Source of the DNA: Polytrichum commune | Taxonomy: Eukaryota > Streptophyta > Polytrichopsida > Polytrichales > Polytrichaceae | Direction: 5' to 3' | Length of the DNA stretch: 64,000 bases | NCBI GenBank assembly: GCA_950295325.1 | Contig: OX485806.1 | Coordinates: forward strand, 30,626,001-30,690,000 | Shown here: piece after piece, positions 36,747 through 49,800 of the stretch | Layout of the letters: each line of letters begins with the position of its first letter | Position numbering within the stretch: position 1 is the first letter of the stretch | Translations under genes and position numbers: made by a program | The notes under the pieces: model-generated | The model's input: only the letters and a program-made list of their open reading frames with translations | Told to the model about the DNA's origin: nothing | Database searches by the model: none

Positions 36747-37949
36747 CAAGCCCAAATCTTGTAGTTGTTCAGTGCTACCTCCATATACAAACAACATCAA
36801 GTTTATCTTGCGCCATTATCTAATATACTTGGAGCGAACCTTCAATAACAACATGATTGCTTGAAGGGCTTCATATGATGTTATGGTTCTCCGAATTTGC
36901 TTTTATATCACATTCCAAGTACATATATCACGATCCATGGTTTATTGGCGACTATGTGATTCATCAAAGTGAATATCTAGGGGATACCCTATAAAACTTG
37001 AGCATGTTAGCATTTTGAAATAAAGATCATGCAATTCCAAACCCTCACAATATGCACTTGGGGAAGGTATTCATTTAGGCTCCACCCTCAAATATCCTCA
37101 ATTTCCGAATTTCATGTTGGGGGGTGGGGATTGTCTTTTTTATTCATTGCATATTGTGTGAGTTGTTGGCATCAATGGTAAAGTCTAAATGTCAATGATT
37201 ACATCGTTAAATGTCACGTAATTGTATTTTTTTTCTAACGTGCTCAAACAAACGAGAAACCAATGACTTCAACTTGTTTGGAAAATTTAGTTAATGGTGT
37301 CATGTAAGTAGGGGTTAAGTATTAGTGTTAGCATAAAGTTGCGTTGTAAAGATGCATTAGTTGTATAAATGGTTTAATTTTTTAGAATACCTCATTTGAT
37401 GTATACCTTAGGCTACTCCAAAGTCTATTGAAAATTGTACTACCCGCTAAGGGTTTACTCCTTAGAGGGATGGGAGTTAGGGTTCCCCGTAACCCTATTC
37501 CCGTTGCTGCCCTAATCACGTTGGCACCCTATTCGTGCGGTTGGGGGCCAATTCCCGAGGCCAACAAAACCCCAGCCGCCAAGCATTGTCCTCCTTTCTC
37601 TCTCTCTCCTCGCCAACCTTTTGCTCCGCGCCTCTTGTGGAAGCGCCGCTTTCGCGAAGCGCCGTGGCAATTCAGGGTGGCACGTTTCTTTACATTCCTT
37701 CGCCACCCTACTTTTCTTCTCCTTCCCTCCCTTCTCTTGCTGTAGCGGCAGATTGCACTTCTGCAATCTTAGAAGTTAGGTAGTGTTGCTCATTGTATCA
37801 TTGTTGAAGTGTTTTCCAGATTGTTGAAGGGTTTTCCAACATTCTGTGTGAGCTTTAGGCAATGCTTGCGAGAGTTAGAAGTGCGGATGAGTGCTTGTGA
37901 GTGTTTGTGAGTGCTTATCAGATTAGGAAGTTCGATAAGAGATACAAAA

Positions 37950-38165
37950 GTCATACAAAAGTGATTTCAGAGATTTAGTTATTGTTTTGAAAGATTCAGT
38001 TGTTGTTTTAAGAGACTCAATTGCTATTATGAGAGATTCAGTTGTTGTTTGAGAGTTACAATTGTTGTTTGAGTGATTCTGAAGAGACTCAGGAGTTGTG
38101 TGAGAGATTGTGGATTTATTGAGAGATTCAACAAAGGTTTGAAATCTCTGGTAGTTGTTTGTGAG
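37950..38165. repeat. Diverged GAGAGATTCAGTTGTTGTTT-type minisatellite
   Basis: Units of about 30-35 bp (AGATTCAGTTGTTGTTT, AGACTCAATTGCTATTAT, AGTTACAATTGTTGTTT) repeat imperfectly. It lies in the likely 5' leader of the gene at 38847; a plausible splice donor (CAAAG then GTATTG) follows near 38275. Confidence 0.6.
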
Positions 38166-38392
38166 TTTTAGCGTGTCTGCGAATAGGAATTCACTGATTC
38201 TATCTTAGTCGAAGAAGAGCACTTGTTCAAAAGCAACCATCTGCAACGACTACAACAACAACTGTCAGCAAAGGTATTGTTTTTTAAGGGGTTCCAATAT
38301 GTGTTTCTTAATTGACAGTGTTGTAGCATACACAATGCATAAGCATTGTATATGCTACATGCCAAGTTTAAAAAACAATATTAAAATAAACA

Positions 38393-38820
38393 GTTTTGGG
38401 AGACGACCCAAACACAACCTCAGGTTTGGGTCGAGTGACCCAAACTCAGCCTCAGGTTTGGGTCGAGCGACCCAAACCTAGCATCCTGTTTGGGTCGGTC
38501 GACCCAAACACAACCTCATGTTTGGGTCGAGCGACCCAAACTCAGCCTCAGGTTTGGGTCGAGCGACCCAAACCTAGCATCTTGTTTGGGTCGGTCGACC
38601 CAAACACAACCTCATGTTTGGGTCGAGCGACCCAAACTTAACCTCATTTTTATAAACGTATCAGGACATCAATGATGATAAAGACGATATAAAATGCAGA
38701 TCCACCTACAAATAACAAAGTATCATATTACCTTACAAATGACTATTATATCACAATATACAATCCACGAAAAATGTGCATTTGTTCAATCTGGAGAAGT
38801 TTGGGTCGAACGACCGAAAC
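38393..38820. repeat. Palindrome array B2, in the likely leader intron
   Basis: Copies start at 38424, 38456, 38488, 38520, 38552, 38584 and 38616, exactly 32 bp apart, preceded by a degenerate copy at 38393; one more lies alone at 38799-38820, ending 26 bp before the start codon. Arms are GTTTGGGTCG as in B1, but the cores are AG or GT, and AA in the last copy. A possible donor near 38275 and the acceptor GTGCAG directly before the ATG would place all of them in one leader intron. Confidence 0.9.
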
Positions 38821-40201
38821 TAACATTCTTTCTTCTTGTCGTGCAGATGGCCCCAAAGAAAAGACCTGGAGAAAGGTGGTTCATGCTTGCGCCAGACATA
38901 TTATGGCAAGAACACGAAACACCACAAGATGACTCCTATGTCCCTAAGGACGGGCTTGTCATAGCCTGGTCTATTCAAGTGGTGAAAGCATCACTCTATA
39001 AAATGATATTTGTTGTGAAAGTTGGGACCGTAGAGAAGCATACATGGGCCACTCTTACGGGGTGGGAGGTGGCATCGGTTCAAGCTCTTGGAGACTACGT
39101 GGATGTCGTCCTCGAGAACACCGCTGTGCAGAACACCCATATGTTCATGCACCAGTTCTCCGAACCCTTTGACACTATATATGCAAAGGAAACGTGTGTG
39201 GATCCAGACGTCATCAAACCGGAGTCAATATTCATCGACGGAAGTATATCGAACACAAAGGTGTCAATCCGGTTTACAAAACTGAAACATGCGATCAGCG
39301 TGCTGAACAAGACCCTGCAGACCAAGTCCAAATCTCAGCAACCAGTGAGGCGGAAAGCACCAACTGAGGAAGGTGCAGGGTCGTCAAGGTCCCAATCGGT
39401 GAGGAAGCCGCGACCAGTACCGGTTGACTCAAGACGAACCACTCCATCTGAGACACCGGCGGATAGCGCTCCTCCTACGCCCTCAAGGAGCCGGCAAACA
39501 ACTCCGTCCAAGAGGGCCAGAGAGTCATCTGTGATGACTGACGAGCCAGTCTCTCCTGAGTTGCGTATGCCGAAGCCCGGCCAGGAAGTGGATGCAGGGG
39601 AGATCCAAAAAATCGTGAACGATTTCACGACAAAATGCTCCCATTGTTTTTTCATGGGCAGGGATTTCAAGTTCGACGTCAACATCAGCCAGTGCCATCT
39701 AGCGCCACCAGAAAAGTGTGTCCGGGCAAAAGAAGACGCCTACGTCGACTGGATAATTGCACAGATCGTTAGCGAGCAATTCAAAGACGACAGGCAAACG
39801 ATTGTAGTGATGCCACAAGGACAGAAGAAAATGCCCACACCTGAGATGTGGCCGACAATTCAGAAAGGGGATTTCTGGGTGATAGACGGCCAACACAGCG
39901 TGGAGGCGTCGAAGAAAATCCAACTGATGACTGAGTGGGACGATCCCAACCATCAGAAGGAGAAGTTGAAGGTGTGGAAAACACTGGTGGTGTGGTCTGA
40001 CGATGAAACCCGACTGAGCGACATCTCCCGTTACTTCAACATGGGGAATAAGAAAAGAGCCTACCAAGCTTCCTGGATAAGGAATATCATGGCCTCGCGG
40101 GAGGTGTGGGAGTTCTATGGTAGGTCTCCCAAGGAGAGGGAGAATGCGAAGGACAAAAATCCAAAGTGGGAAGTGAATATTGTGAGGGCCTTCCATTTGT
40201 G

Positions 40202-40316
40202 GTTTGGGTCGATCGACTTAAACTCTTGTTGCAGTCCTGTTAGTTTGGTTTGGGTCGATCGATCCAAACTAGTGTTGTAGCCTTGTTTTTTTGGGTTTGG
40301 GTCGATCGACCCAAAC
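40202..40316. repeat. Three palindromes in an intron of the locus B gene
   Basis: Copies at 40202-40223, 40248-40269 and 40295-40316, all with core AT; the first two have changes in the right arm. The intron runs from about 40,175 to 40,405. Confidence 0.9.
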
Positions 40317-41448
40317 TCTTGTTGCAGTTCCTGTTCATGATATTGCTTGAGGACCAAATGTACATATCTAACAGGAATTCCAATGTTTGTTTTGTTCACC
40401 TGCAGGACTTTAAATACCAAATGATAAATAAATTCTCCTCTATTGATAATGCTAGTCACAAACAGAAGAAATACAACGAGCTGAGAGGGGAGATTTATTT
40501 AATTACAGCATCCGACTCCGTTTGGGCGAAGTGGAAGAGTGTGTTTGAAAAGCATGAGACGGGGGAGCTCATCGACCCAGACACAAGAATGTACTTCAAC
40601 CAAACCACGCGCTTCAAACAAATGAAGCCGCTCGTGAGAGAGTTCTTTAGAACTCTTCAAGGGCTTTCAGAGGCGGAGGTGGAGAAGGCGGCGTCCCACA
40701 TCCTGCACGTGGAGCCCATGGCGAAAAGGTGCTGGGTGCATCTGAAGATTGTCTTCCTAAAGCCCAAATCCTTCGTTCCTTCATGCTACACCATGAAGGA
40801 ATGGACGGACAACAGGAAGAAGAAGACGATTATCGTGCAGGAGCTGCATAAATTGGTTCCGGAGAAGAACATTTTCGTGGATGGCGAGGTCCATGTGGAA
40901 AACTGGAGAGCGTTCAAATCTGAATACAAGTTTACCAGTGCCTCCATGGCTGCTCTCATAAGGGAGGCGGGAGAAGACTTCTTGCAGTCCAAGTTCGTGA
41001 AGGGTGGGAAGAACCGGGCGCTTCCGGATCACACAGCGCGTGCGTTCTCCAACTTCATCAAGGAGAAAAAGATTGTCCACTTTGAGGGGGACGCTTACTT
41101 CAACCTTGTCACCTTCGAGCCTCTGAAAATTCAGGGCTAGCCAGGTCAAGACGCCAGAATGGCAATAAGGACGAAAGCAAGGGACCGCTTTCCTTTTGGA
41201 ATGATTGATTTCAGGAACATTCCTGGAAGCTCATTTGAGGGCACGATGAACACCCTCTTCTACGACCCCTTCCTATCCAAGTTCGTCGATTATGCGAGCC
41301 CTAAGTTCAGGGAGGTAGATATCTGGCTTTGGATAGTCGAGGATAGGAGGGCGGAGCAGGTGTATGACCTTGTGCGGAAGTTGCAGCCGGAGTATGCTGT
41401 CTCCAAGTCTCACTACATCGCCGCACCGGCAGAGGGGGCTTACACAAC

Positions 41449-41451
41449 GTT
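41449..41451. other. Target-site duplication GTT (left), CACTA element
   Basis: GTT precedes the left CACTA terminus and is repeated at 51339-51341 right of the other terminus. Three-base duplications are typical of CACTA insertion. Confidence 0.9.
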
Positions 41452-41468
41452 CACTACAAAAAATCGGG
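41452..41468 (+). repeat. Left terminal inverted repeat of the CACTA element
   Basis: CACTACAAAAAATCGGG; its reverse complement is at 51322-51338. Confidence 0.95.
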
Positions 41469-42447
41469 CGCACCAATGACTGCAATAAATGACTCACACA
41501 AAGTCATTCAAGAAAAAAATGACTGCATGGTGACTAGGGTCCCTGGAGTCATTGTGGACAAGTTTTAGATCATGACTTCAATTGTACTATCACCATCCAT
41601 TTCAACGGTGGATGAATTGAAAAATGTCAGGGGTCTGTAGGGCAGCAAAGTCTGTACGGCAGGAAATTTTTGGGAAGATTTCGGGCAGGGTCCCATATTC
41701 CACTCTACCCGGACGACGTGGCATGCCAGCTCGGGCTAGTGCGATGTCACTCTTCAGTGAAAATTCAGTGCGGTTTAGGGTGACGTGGACTGCCCAGTCA
41801 CCTTCAGAGTCAGTCACAGAGAAGTCATTTGCTAGTTTCGCATTTAATAGGTTTTGGGATACGTGGCATTTGCGGAAAATGATTTTGAAGTCGGCAGATA
41901 GTCATTTATATGGCACTAATTATCACTTCGTCAAGTGGAAAATGTGACGATTTAGTCACAAGTGCGTCACGTTTGTGTGGTGTATGAGAAGGGTCCCTTT
42001 AGCTGAAGAGTCACAACGACGTCATAAACAATTGCGTCTTACAGTGGGTACGGTGACAAACAACAACATGGCCTTCTCTGGCAATAACATAATTAGGACC
42101 GCAAGGATTCAATACACTTCTGGACATGGGCAAATGCATTCACGGGAACAGCGTTAGCTGCATGGGTAATTTACGAATATTTGTACATCAACGTACTCCT
42201 GCACCAATCCCGAAACACGGCAAGGAAATACAACATTCTGATAATCCATTCATGCCTGACATTGCAACTTCAATAGAGGTAAAAAAGGTTGAGTCAGGAG
42301 TTTAGGGTAGTTGTCCATGAAATGCCACCGTGAATGTTGAACTCAATTTCAGCGCTTCAAGTTACAAATTACTGTTTCTCATAGAAGAGTCATCTTAAGA
42401 GATGCAGCGCACTAACCCTATGAAACAAATCACTCCGATGTTACCAC

Positions 42448-45400
42448 TCAACCAACTGCCTTAAGGTACTTCTGGTCCCATAGAGTAGCTGTCCCTTTCA
42501 CATCCTCAATCTTGTCCTGCTCATCGTCACGACTGGGAAACATGAGCTTGACCCCTGGAATCAAAATTTCATGTACATCTATCTTGAACCAATTTACAGG
42601 GATGTCCTGGAAGTGAAACTTGTGTTTCCCTGGAATCCCACTAATCTTCCCAATTGCAGCTTTGTGGCGGATGGCGCGCGGGTTCATGAGGAAGACTTCA
42701 TCGCCAATCCCATACTGTACAAAACGACACCAATTAGGTGATGATGGTTTAGGGGGTTCAAGCACGGAAATAACATTGATCACGGGTTGAACAAGATGGT
42801 ACCTGCTTCGAGGAGGGGACAGAAGTTTTCTTCTCTGCGGCGGAAGCCGCCTTTGGTTTCGGTTCTTTCTTCAGTGCCTTCACCTGCACACGCATAAGAT
42901 TCCATTACATACGATAATCAAAGGAAGGTGAGGGCGCAAGTCTGTAACGACGTGAGTGGGACGGGGAGATTACCTGTTGCTCCGATTTCGGTGGTCTCCT
43001 ACACCTCCTTTGCGATGGAGACCCCGCAGCTGGTGGTGCTTCTGCAGGCTTCTGCTGAGCTGCTTCTGCAGGCTTCGTCTGAGCGGTCGGTGGCGACGCA
43101 TGGGAGACGAGTTCCTGGACAGGGGACACCTCGCTATTCATTTCGTCGAGCGCTGCGGGGCCACCGTCCTCAGAATTGCTGTCCTCGGATGGTCCTCCAC
43201 TATCAGGCGTTTTGGGCGTCTTAACAAGACCTTCGACGGCTACAACCTCCACGTTCTCCTCAGTTTGCGAAGGGGGCAAGTCTGTAACGTCCGTTGTAGA
43301 CAAAGTAATGTCGAGCTCAGTCGTGGATGTTGGTGGAGCATGGGAGGGCTGTTGTGTTTCGGGCACCTCCATGGTTGGGTCCGCCACATCCACTTCACTG
43401 GGCCCCTGCCCAATCCGTTCTTCGACCTGCATTGCTACATTTGGGACCTCTCTTGACGGTACCAGGTCAGACACAACCCACGCTCCGGCTTCTGCCAATG
43501 AATCCACGTCAGGGTCAGTCACAAAGGGGAGGTCGTCATTGGAATTTGATATATCCACTCTCGCAATCTTCCGTGTAGTTCGACCACCTTCCTTCTTCCC
43601 AGTTGTGCTCACGGGAGATTGCTGCTTCTCCTTTCCTACTCCCGTCCTTGGTTTACAGGCTTTTTGTTGTTGGCTCTCCAATGCAGATTCTGTCATAGAG
43701 GGGCTGCCTTCGTCCAAGATCTTCTCCTTCCCTACAATGGTCGCGAACATGGATCGCAATTCCTCCATTGCCACGGCATGGGCTTTGGAATGTGATAGGA
43801 ATGTGTCAAACTTGACTTCCACCTCCTTCTTCCAAGACTCCAGGGACTCCAATCGAGCTGACTCACCTTCCCCCCTAATCTGATCACACGAAAGAGCAGA
43901 AGATAAATGCCGAAGTCATGTGAGAGGTAGGACGAAGTCACCACATATGACTCTGTTATAACTGGCACGTACGCCCAACTTGTTAGTCACCCCTGCGCAA
44001 CTAAACAGCAACTACCTAGTCACTGAATTTCAACTTCACCAAAATGGGTCAAATTCATATGACCAATGTCACTCTTACATTTTTTTGGCCGCCGCGCGAG
44101 GAACTTGCCACCCTCGTTTCGGCCACATCTGTGATTCCCGGGCTAGTTTCACGCCCCTCCCTCTGCCAACATGCAAGCACGAAACACTTAGCACAAATTA
44201 TCTGCATGCAATACTAAATTACAGCGATCCCCTAGCGGATGGAGTGGACTCTCACCAGTCGTGCTTCCCGAGCAGCCCTGCCTCTCCTCCCTACAAGTCC
44301 ATCACTGCGAACGCTTCGTCGAGCGATGGTCATCTTCTGCGCTTTAATTTTCTGCGCATCTGTGCTCCAGTACGCCTTCAGGTTGGCCCACTCTGCATCG
44401 CTGACGTGAAGAGGAGGCGCGGTGTCTTTGTCTTTGAGCCACCAAATTTTCAGTCGAGCCCTCTCTGCCTTCAAGTACTTCATCACAGACTGTCGGAAGC
44501 CGTGAATGCTCAAGGGATTTCCTAAGTACTCAAACTCATTGTCTAGAGCAGCTCTAAGTCTTTTCAGCGTGTGATCCTCGTGCTTGGACCACGAAACAAC
44601 TGACATGTCCAAGCATTTCGGCACCAATTCCCGCAGGGCTTCATCCCATGCGTTCTTCCCCTCGCATGTCACATCCACTTCTCCGCCTGGTAGAACGAAG
44701 ACTCGATTTGGTTTCCTCCCGGCTGTAGCCCGTTGTCGACTCTCCAAATCATACTCTGCTTTCCTCTTTCGCCTGCATGAGCGGTCCACACTGTCTGGGG
44801 CTAGGTCAACAGCAACTTGGCCAGACCAAGGAGCTCCATACGATGGTGGCGGCCCTGCAGGCCAAGGGTTTGTGCCGGTCGCCTGGCTAGGAACGTAGTG
44901 GCCTGGGACCCAAGACCAGTTGGGTTGGCCGTAAGATTCCGATGCAGTTTGCAGAGCAGGAGGCCGCGGTGGTATCTTCTGTGGGGGTAGAACGGGCGTT
45001 GGGATCTTCTTCCTTGGTGCCCGACGAATCAACAGGGGTTCTTCATCGGAGAGGTCGATTTCCTCTTCGGATGAATCCACGAGCCTAAGCTCCGATGCTG
45101 CAGCAACAATGTTGGACACATGATGTGTCAGCACTGTATTGCGGTGCACTGACTATGGTTTAGGGATCAGCCAAGCAAAGCGCAGAACTTTCTTCGCAAA
45201 AAACAAATGAATCGCCCAACCCAAGCACTAAACCCTAAACCCAAGAGTTGAGGAGCGGAATGTTTTTTTACCTGCTGCTCTATCGAATCTCTTGGATTGC
45301 CGGTCAACATGGGTACAAGCAATGGCGAGGTGCATCATACCTGTGGCAATGTCCTCGTCATTGGTATTCGTCGCCTCCGACGAAGTTGTGCGCAAGCTCG

Positions 45401-46114
45401 ACATTTTCACCGTCTCCTCACCCCGCTTTCCAATCTGATCTCTCCCGGGAGCCTTTATTGCCTCTTGCCCTCCAAGATAGAGCCGCCTTCCACTTCGACG
45501 GACAGGTATAGCTTCGTTACTGGTGGGCTTCTCCACAAATCGGACCTGCTTGGGCTTCGCTTTCGAAGCCTCCCTGCGCCACCCCCAACTACCTAAAACA
45601 TCTGGCCTCCCACACGCAAGACTCATACACGCCAAGCACAAGGAGAGCCGTGAGTGCTAAACTAACTCAAACTATACAGAAGACTATGGCACGCACAGCC
45701 AACTGACCAAAGGGAGAAGAAGAGAAACACTGGCTAGGGTTTGTCGAGACTCTCACGTGGCTACAATGCTCAAGGCTGGGATCCTGATTGGTCCTCCACT
45801 TCCCTCTGACTAGGACCCAACTTCTGAGACACTAGGACGTCACTCATTTGTAGTCACGTTCTAGTTAGGAGTCATTGAATGTGACTTCCCTGTATCCTAA
45901 TGCCAACTCAAACTATCCCAAGGGAGAAAAAGACTCACAGACGCCCATAACCTCCACTCAACCCTAGAAATGCGCCGCCATGAAATGGCTGGAGTACTCA
46001 CCACTCCTGTAGAGCTGCCACAACCGGTGCCATTCTCTTCTGCACCTCGGCCACTCTACGGTCGCGAGCAAGCTCGTAAGCACCTTTTTCTGGGGGCGTG
46101 CTGTCCATCTCCAT
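42448..46114 (-). CDS. TNPA-like CACTA protein with Transposase_24-type domain
   Basis: Six exons splice in frame: 46114-46002, 45588-45272, 45148-44256, 43879-42974, 42883-42803 and 42714-42448, about 858 residues with the start at MEMDSTPP. The second exon begins with a basic segment (WGWRREASKAKPKQVRF). The third has an acidic stretch, a Pro-rich part, then SWSKHEDHTLKRLRAALDNEFEYLGNPL and AEWANLKAYWST...QKMTIARRSV...GRRGRAAREARL, similar to the Ptta/En-Spm Transposase_24 family. The fourth is a predicted coiled coil (SWKKEVEVKFDTFLSHSKAHAVAMEELRSMF) with a Ser/Pro tail. The last exon (YGIGDEVFLMNP...ILIPGVKLMFPS) resembles the plant CACTA C-terminal module. Such proteins bind subterminal repeats and regulate or assist transposition. 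It is divergent from the TNP2 gene, with about 740 bp between the start codons. Confidence 0.7.
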
Positions 46115-46851
46115 GAGCTGCGGTAAGTGCCACCTCGTTGGTCTCCTTGGGAATTCAGGGCTTTGTAGAACTCTATTGCTTACATGAAACTTGGGGATCG
46201 TGAAAGTCGCCGTGTACAAGCAAAACACACAAAAAAACAAAGGCAAAACGAGAATTGCACCAAGTCCGCAGCCTCTCTCTCTCTTTCACGGAGAGACAGA
46301 AGCGAAAAGAATTTTCCTCCGTAATGTGACTGAACAGAAATCATGAGCTAATGTTAAGTGCTTGATGTTTGAATAGGTAGTGCTTCTGCTGGCGGCTCCC
46401 AATTATTCACCATGTAGCGAGGAGGTCGGCCGTTTCTGAAGTGATCTTGCATTTAGTGCGTCCCCTAATCCCTAGTTGGTACCCCTTTAGCTTAGGGGTA
46501 CCCTGAACGGTAATCCTTGAACGCTCATTGAATTTTTGTAGTCACTTTGGAGTCCTAGTTGTCTAAAACGACTTCCGGTAGTCATACTGAAGTCACTGTC
46601 ACCCAAATTTTAGTCAGTCATAAGTCAGTCATAAGTCAGTTAGAAGTCATTGAAGAGGCATTTGTTAGTCATTCTCTAGTGTCACTAACCTAACTAACCC
46701 CAAAAGTAGAGGTTAGTGACGTTGGTGGCAATTGATAAAGTACCTTGTGTCATATTCGAACACTGTGCATAATGTGTTGGAGCAGAGCAGTCTTTTCTCC
46801 GTGGCTAAGAAATCTTTCTGCAGGTTTGTAATTGTCGCCCTGAGTAAAGAG

Positions 46852-49800
46852 ATGATACCCAGCAGACTACCGTTGTCTGACAGTAGAAGGCAGCGATTAC
46901 GAGATGACAGATTGTGGGTTAGGGAGTTGAAGCGAGCCAGGGAGTGCAATGTTCAGAAATTGCATTGCCCTTGCATAAATTGTAGGGGGCGTAAGAGACT
47001 CTTCATACGGAACGTGCGGGAGCATCTCATCCAAAACGGTCGACATCCTGAATCACGGATTTGGAGAGGACCCGGCGCAAGAGATTCTTCGGACGAAGAG
47101 TGGGAACATCAATTCTGGGGACCCATTGAAGCAGAGCGTGATGGAGGACACGATGTTGGTGATACAAGTGTTCCGATTGCGCAAGAAACAAATGTGTTGG
47201 ATGCCACCGTGGACACCCGTGGCATGGTCGACCATGCACAACCAACAGTGGACGTTCAGACATATTCAGCGGAGAGGCTTGGCGAGGAAGTCAGGGAAGC
47301 CTTTGGAATTGCTGATTCTGTTCATGAAGAATTCATGGAAGCGGAGTTCGGTGACCAAGTAGAGGAAGAGGAGTGTCGTGACGAGGAACCCCTCGCTGAT
47401 GCTGATGTTGACCAGGGAGACGGTGACCCCCACCTTGACGATAGGGCCCTACAGGATTCACTGGAGCATTTATATGATGGGTCTCGTTGCAGCAAGCTTG
47501 CGGCTACAGTGTTGTTGATGAATTTGTGCACTGTGCACGGCGTGAGCAATCAGTGCGCGAACGAGCTCTTTAGCATTTTGCATTTGCATGTGTTGCCAGA
47601 GAAGAATACATTGCCGCGAACACATCATGCAGCAAAGACCCTTACCGCAAAGTTGGGTTTGACATACAACACCATCCATGCATGTGAGCACGGGTGTGTG
47701 CTATTCCGGGGACCCCATGAGGATGCACTTCGTTGTCCTAAATGTGGAGGCCGTAGATACCGAGATGAGGATCGGCGTTGTTACCCTTTGAAGGTGCTTC
47801 GTCACTTTCCAATCATTCCACGGTTGCAGCGCATGTACATGAGTCCGAGCATATCAAAGCTGATGGTATGGCATGCAGAGAACCGGAGCAACAAAGACGG
47901 AGGAGATGGCTTGGTTAGACACCCCTGCGACGCCAAGGCATGGCGGCACTTTGAGGAAAATGTCGACCCGAGTTTTGCACTTGATCCACGAAACGTCCAT
48001 TTCGCTTTGGCAGCCGACGGAGTGAACCCTTACAAGCAGAATCGATCCACATGGTCAACGTGGCCCGTTCTACTGCTGAATTACAACTTGCCTCCATGGC
48101 TGAGCACCAAAAATTTCTTTATGGTGTTGGCACTTTTGATTCCAGGAAAGGAATCTGTGACGTCCGATGTATTTGACGTGTACTTAGAGCCTCTTGTGGA
48201 TGAATTGAAGGAGTTATGGGCTGGAGTGCCTGCTTACGACGTATCAAAAGATGCGGGCTCCAAGACTTTCCAATTGCGTGCCATGTTGCTATGGACAATC
48301 CATGACTTCCCAGGCTACGGCACTGTTGGCGGTTTTGCTCATCAGGGCTACGCAGCATGTCCTTGCTGTGGAGAGGACTTAGGCGCAGAGCATTCAACCG
48401 AACTTGGGAAGCAAACTTACGGTGGTACCCGACGTTGGTTGCCTGAAGATCACCCGTACAGGTCACCTGAATTGAAGGACCACTTCAACGGACAGATTGA
48501 ACATCGACCAAAACCAAGGGCCGTGACAGTGGAAGACCAAATTCGTCATGCCCTGGAGTGCGAGGCTTGGAAGGCCGACGGAAATAGGTGGGGTGCTGCT
48601 GGCGATCCTTCCAAAATACATGGTGTGAAACGTCTCAGCATTCTCTTCCGCTTGCCGTATTGGAAGGTCAGTGACTTCATCCCCATTGATATCTACTATA
48701 ATGACTTACAAATGACTTTCCATGAACTACATGGGTACTATAGAAAATGCTTCGTGAGTCACTGCGTAGTCATAGAGTCGTTGTAGTGAAGTTGAGTTAC
48801 TCTCAGGCGCCGAGTATATGACTTACCAGACGAGTCACACATGAGTTATGACGTACATGACGTGCCTTTTCACTGTCTGTAATGTTTAGAGTCTTCTCAT
48901 TCGGAACACACTGGACGTCATGCACTGCGAGCTGAACCTAGCCAAGAACTTCTTGAAGACCATCGCAGGGAAGAAGGACACCGTGAAAGTCAGAAGAGAC
49001 TTACAAAGGAGGAACATTAGACCACACCTATGGCTAACTCCAAACCCACGAAAGGCAGGGAAGATGGTGAAACCACGCGCATCTTACGTCTTGTCCGATG
49101 CAGAATTTGAGAAGTTTGTGAAGTGCATTGAGACCTTAAAGACGCCTAGTGGTTACTCTTCTGACCTTGGCAAATGTCTCCGCAAGAAGAACTTTGGGGG
49201 GTTAAAGTCCCACGATTACCACATTCTGATGCAGCAAGTGATGCCACTATCTCTGCGTGGACTGATGGAACCCGGACCTCGCACAGCTATCATGAGAATG
49301 TGTCGGGTATTTCGCCGGTTGTGCACGAAAGTGTACAATCCCGCAGATTTTCCCTCACTTGAAGCGGATGTGGCAGAGAGCATGGCGTTATTGGAGATAC
49401 AATTTCCACCCTCGTTTTTTGACATCATGACGCACCTCCCATATCACTTGGCAAAGGAGTTGGACTTGTGTGGTCCAGTTAGCGCCCGCTGGATGTATCC
49501 GGTGGAACGATTTATGAAAGTGTTGAAGAACCATGTCAGGAACATGGCGCGTCCAGAGGCTTGCATGGCGGAGGGCTACTTGAAAGATGAATGCATAGGC
49601 TTCATTACCGAGTACCTCCACCGATTTGAAGGAACTCAAAGACGTGTATGGGATGAAGATGAAGAATATGGAGATGCTGAAGAGGTCCTGCAAGGGGCAG
49701 GGAAACCGTACATTATGAGTCCAGAGATGGGAGCTGTAGCCCACCAGTATGTGCTATCAAATGCCTCGGCTATGCAGGATTTGTACAGGTAACCTGGAAC

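Larger units (their letters stand above)
35230..38390. other. Gene-free, AT-rich segment with telomere-like repeats
   Basis: No supported coding sequence. It contains short CCCTAAA tracts, diverged duplicated segments (TCCACAACATGAAAT near 36295 and 36531; CATATACAAACAACAT near 36421 and 36781), and towards the right a GA/GT-rich stretch that may be the untranslated leader of the gene starting at 38847. Confidence 0.6.
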
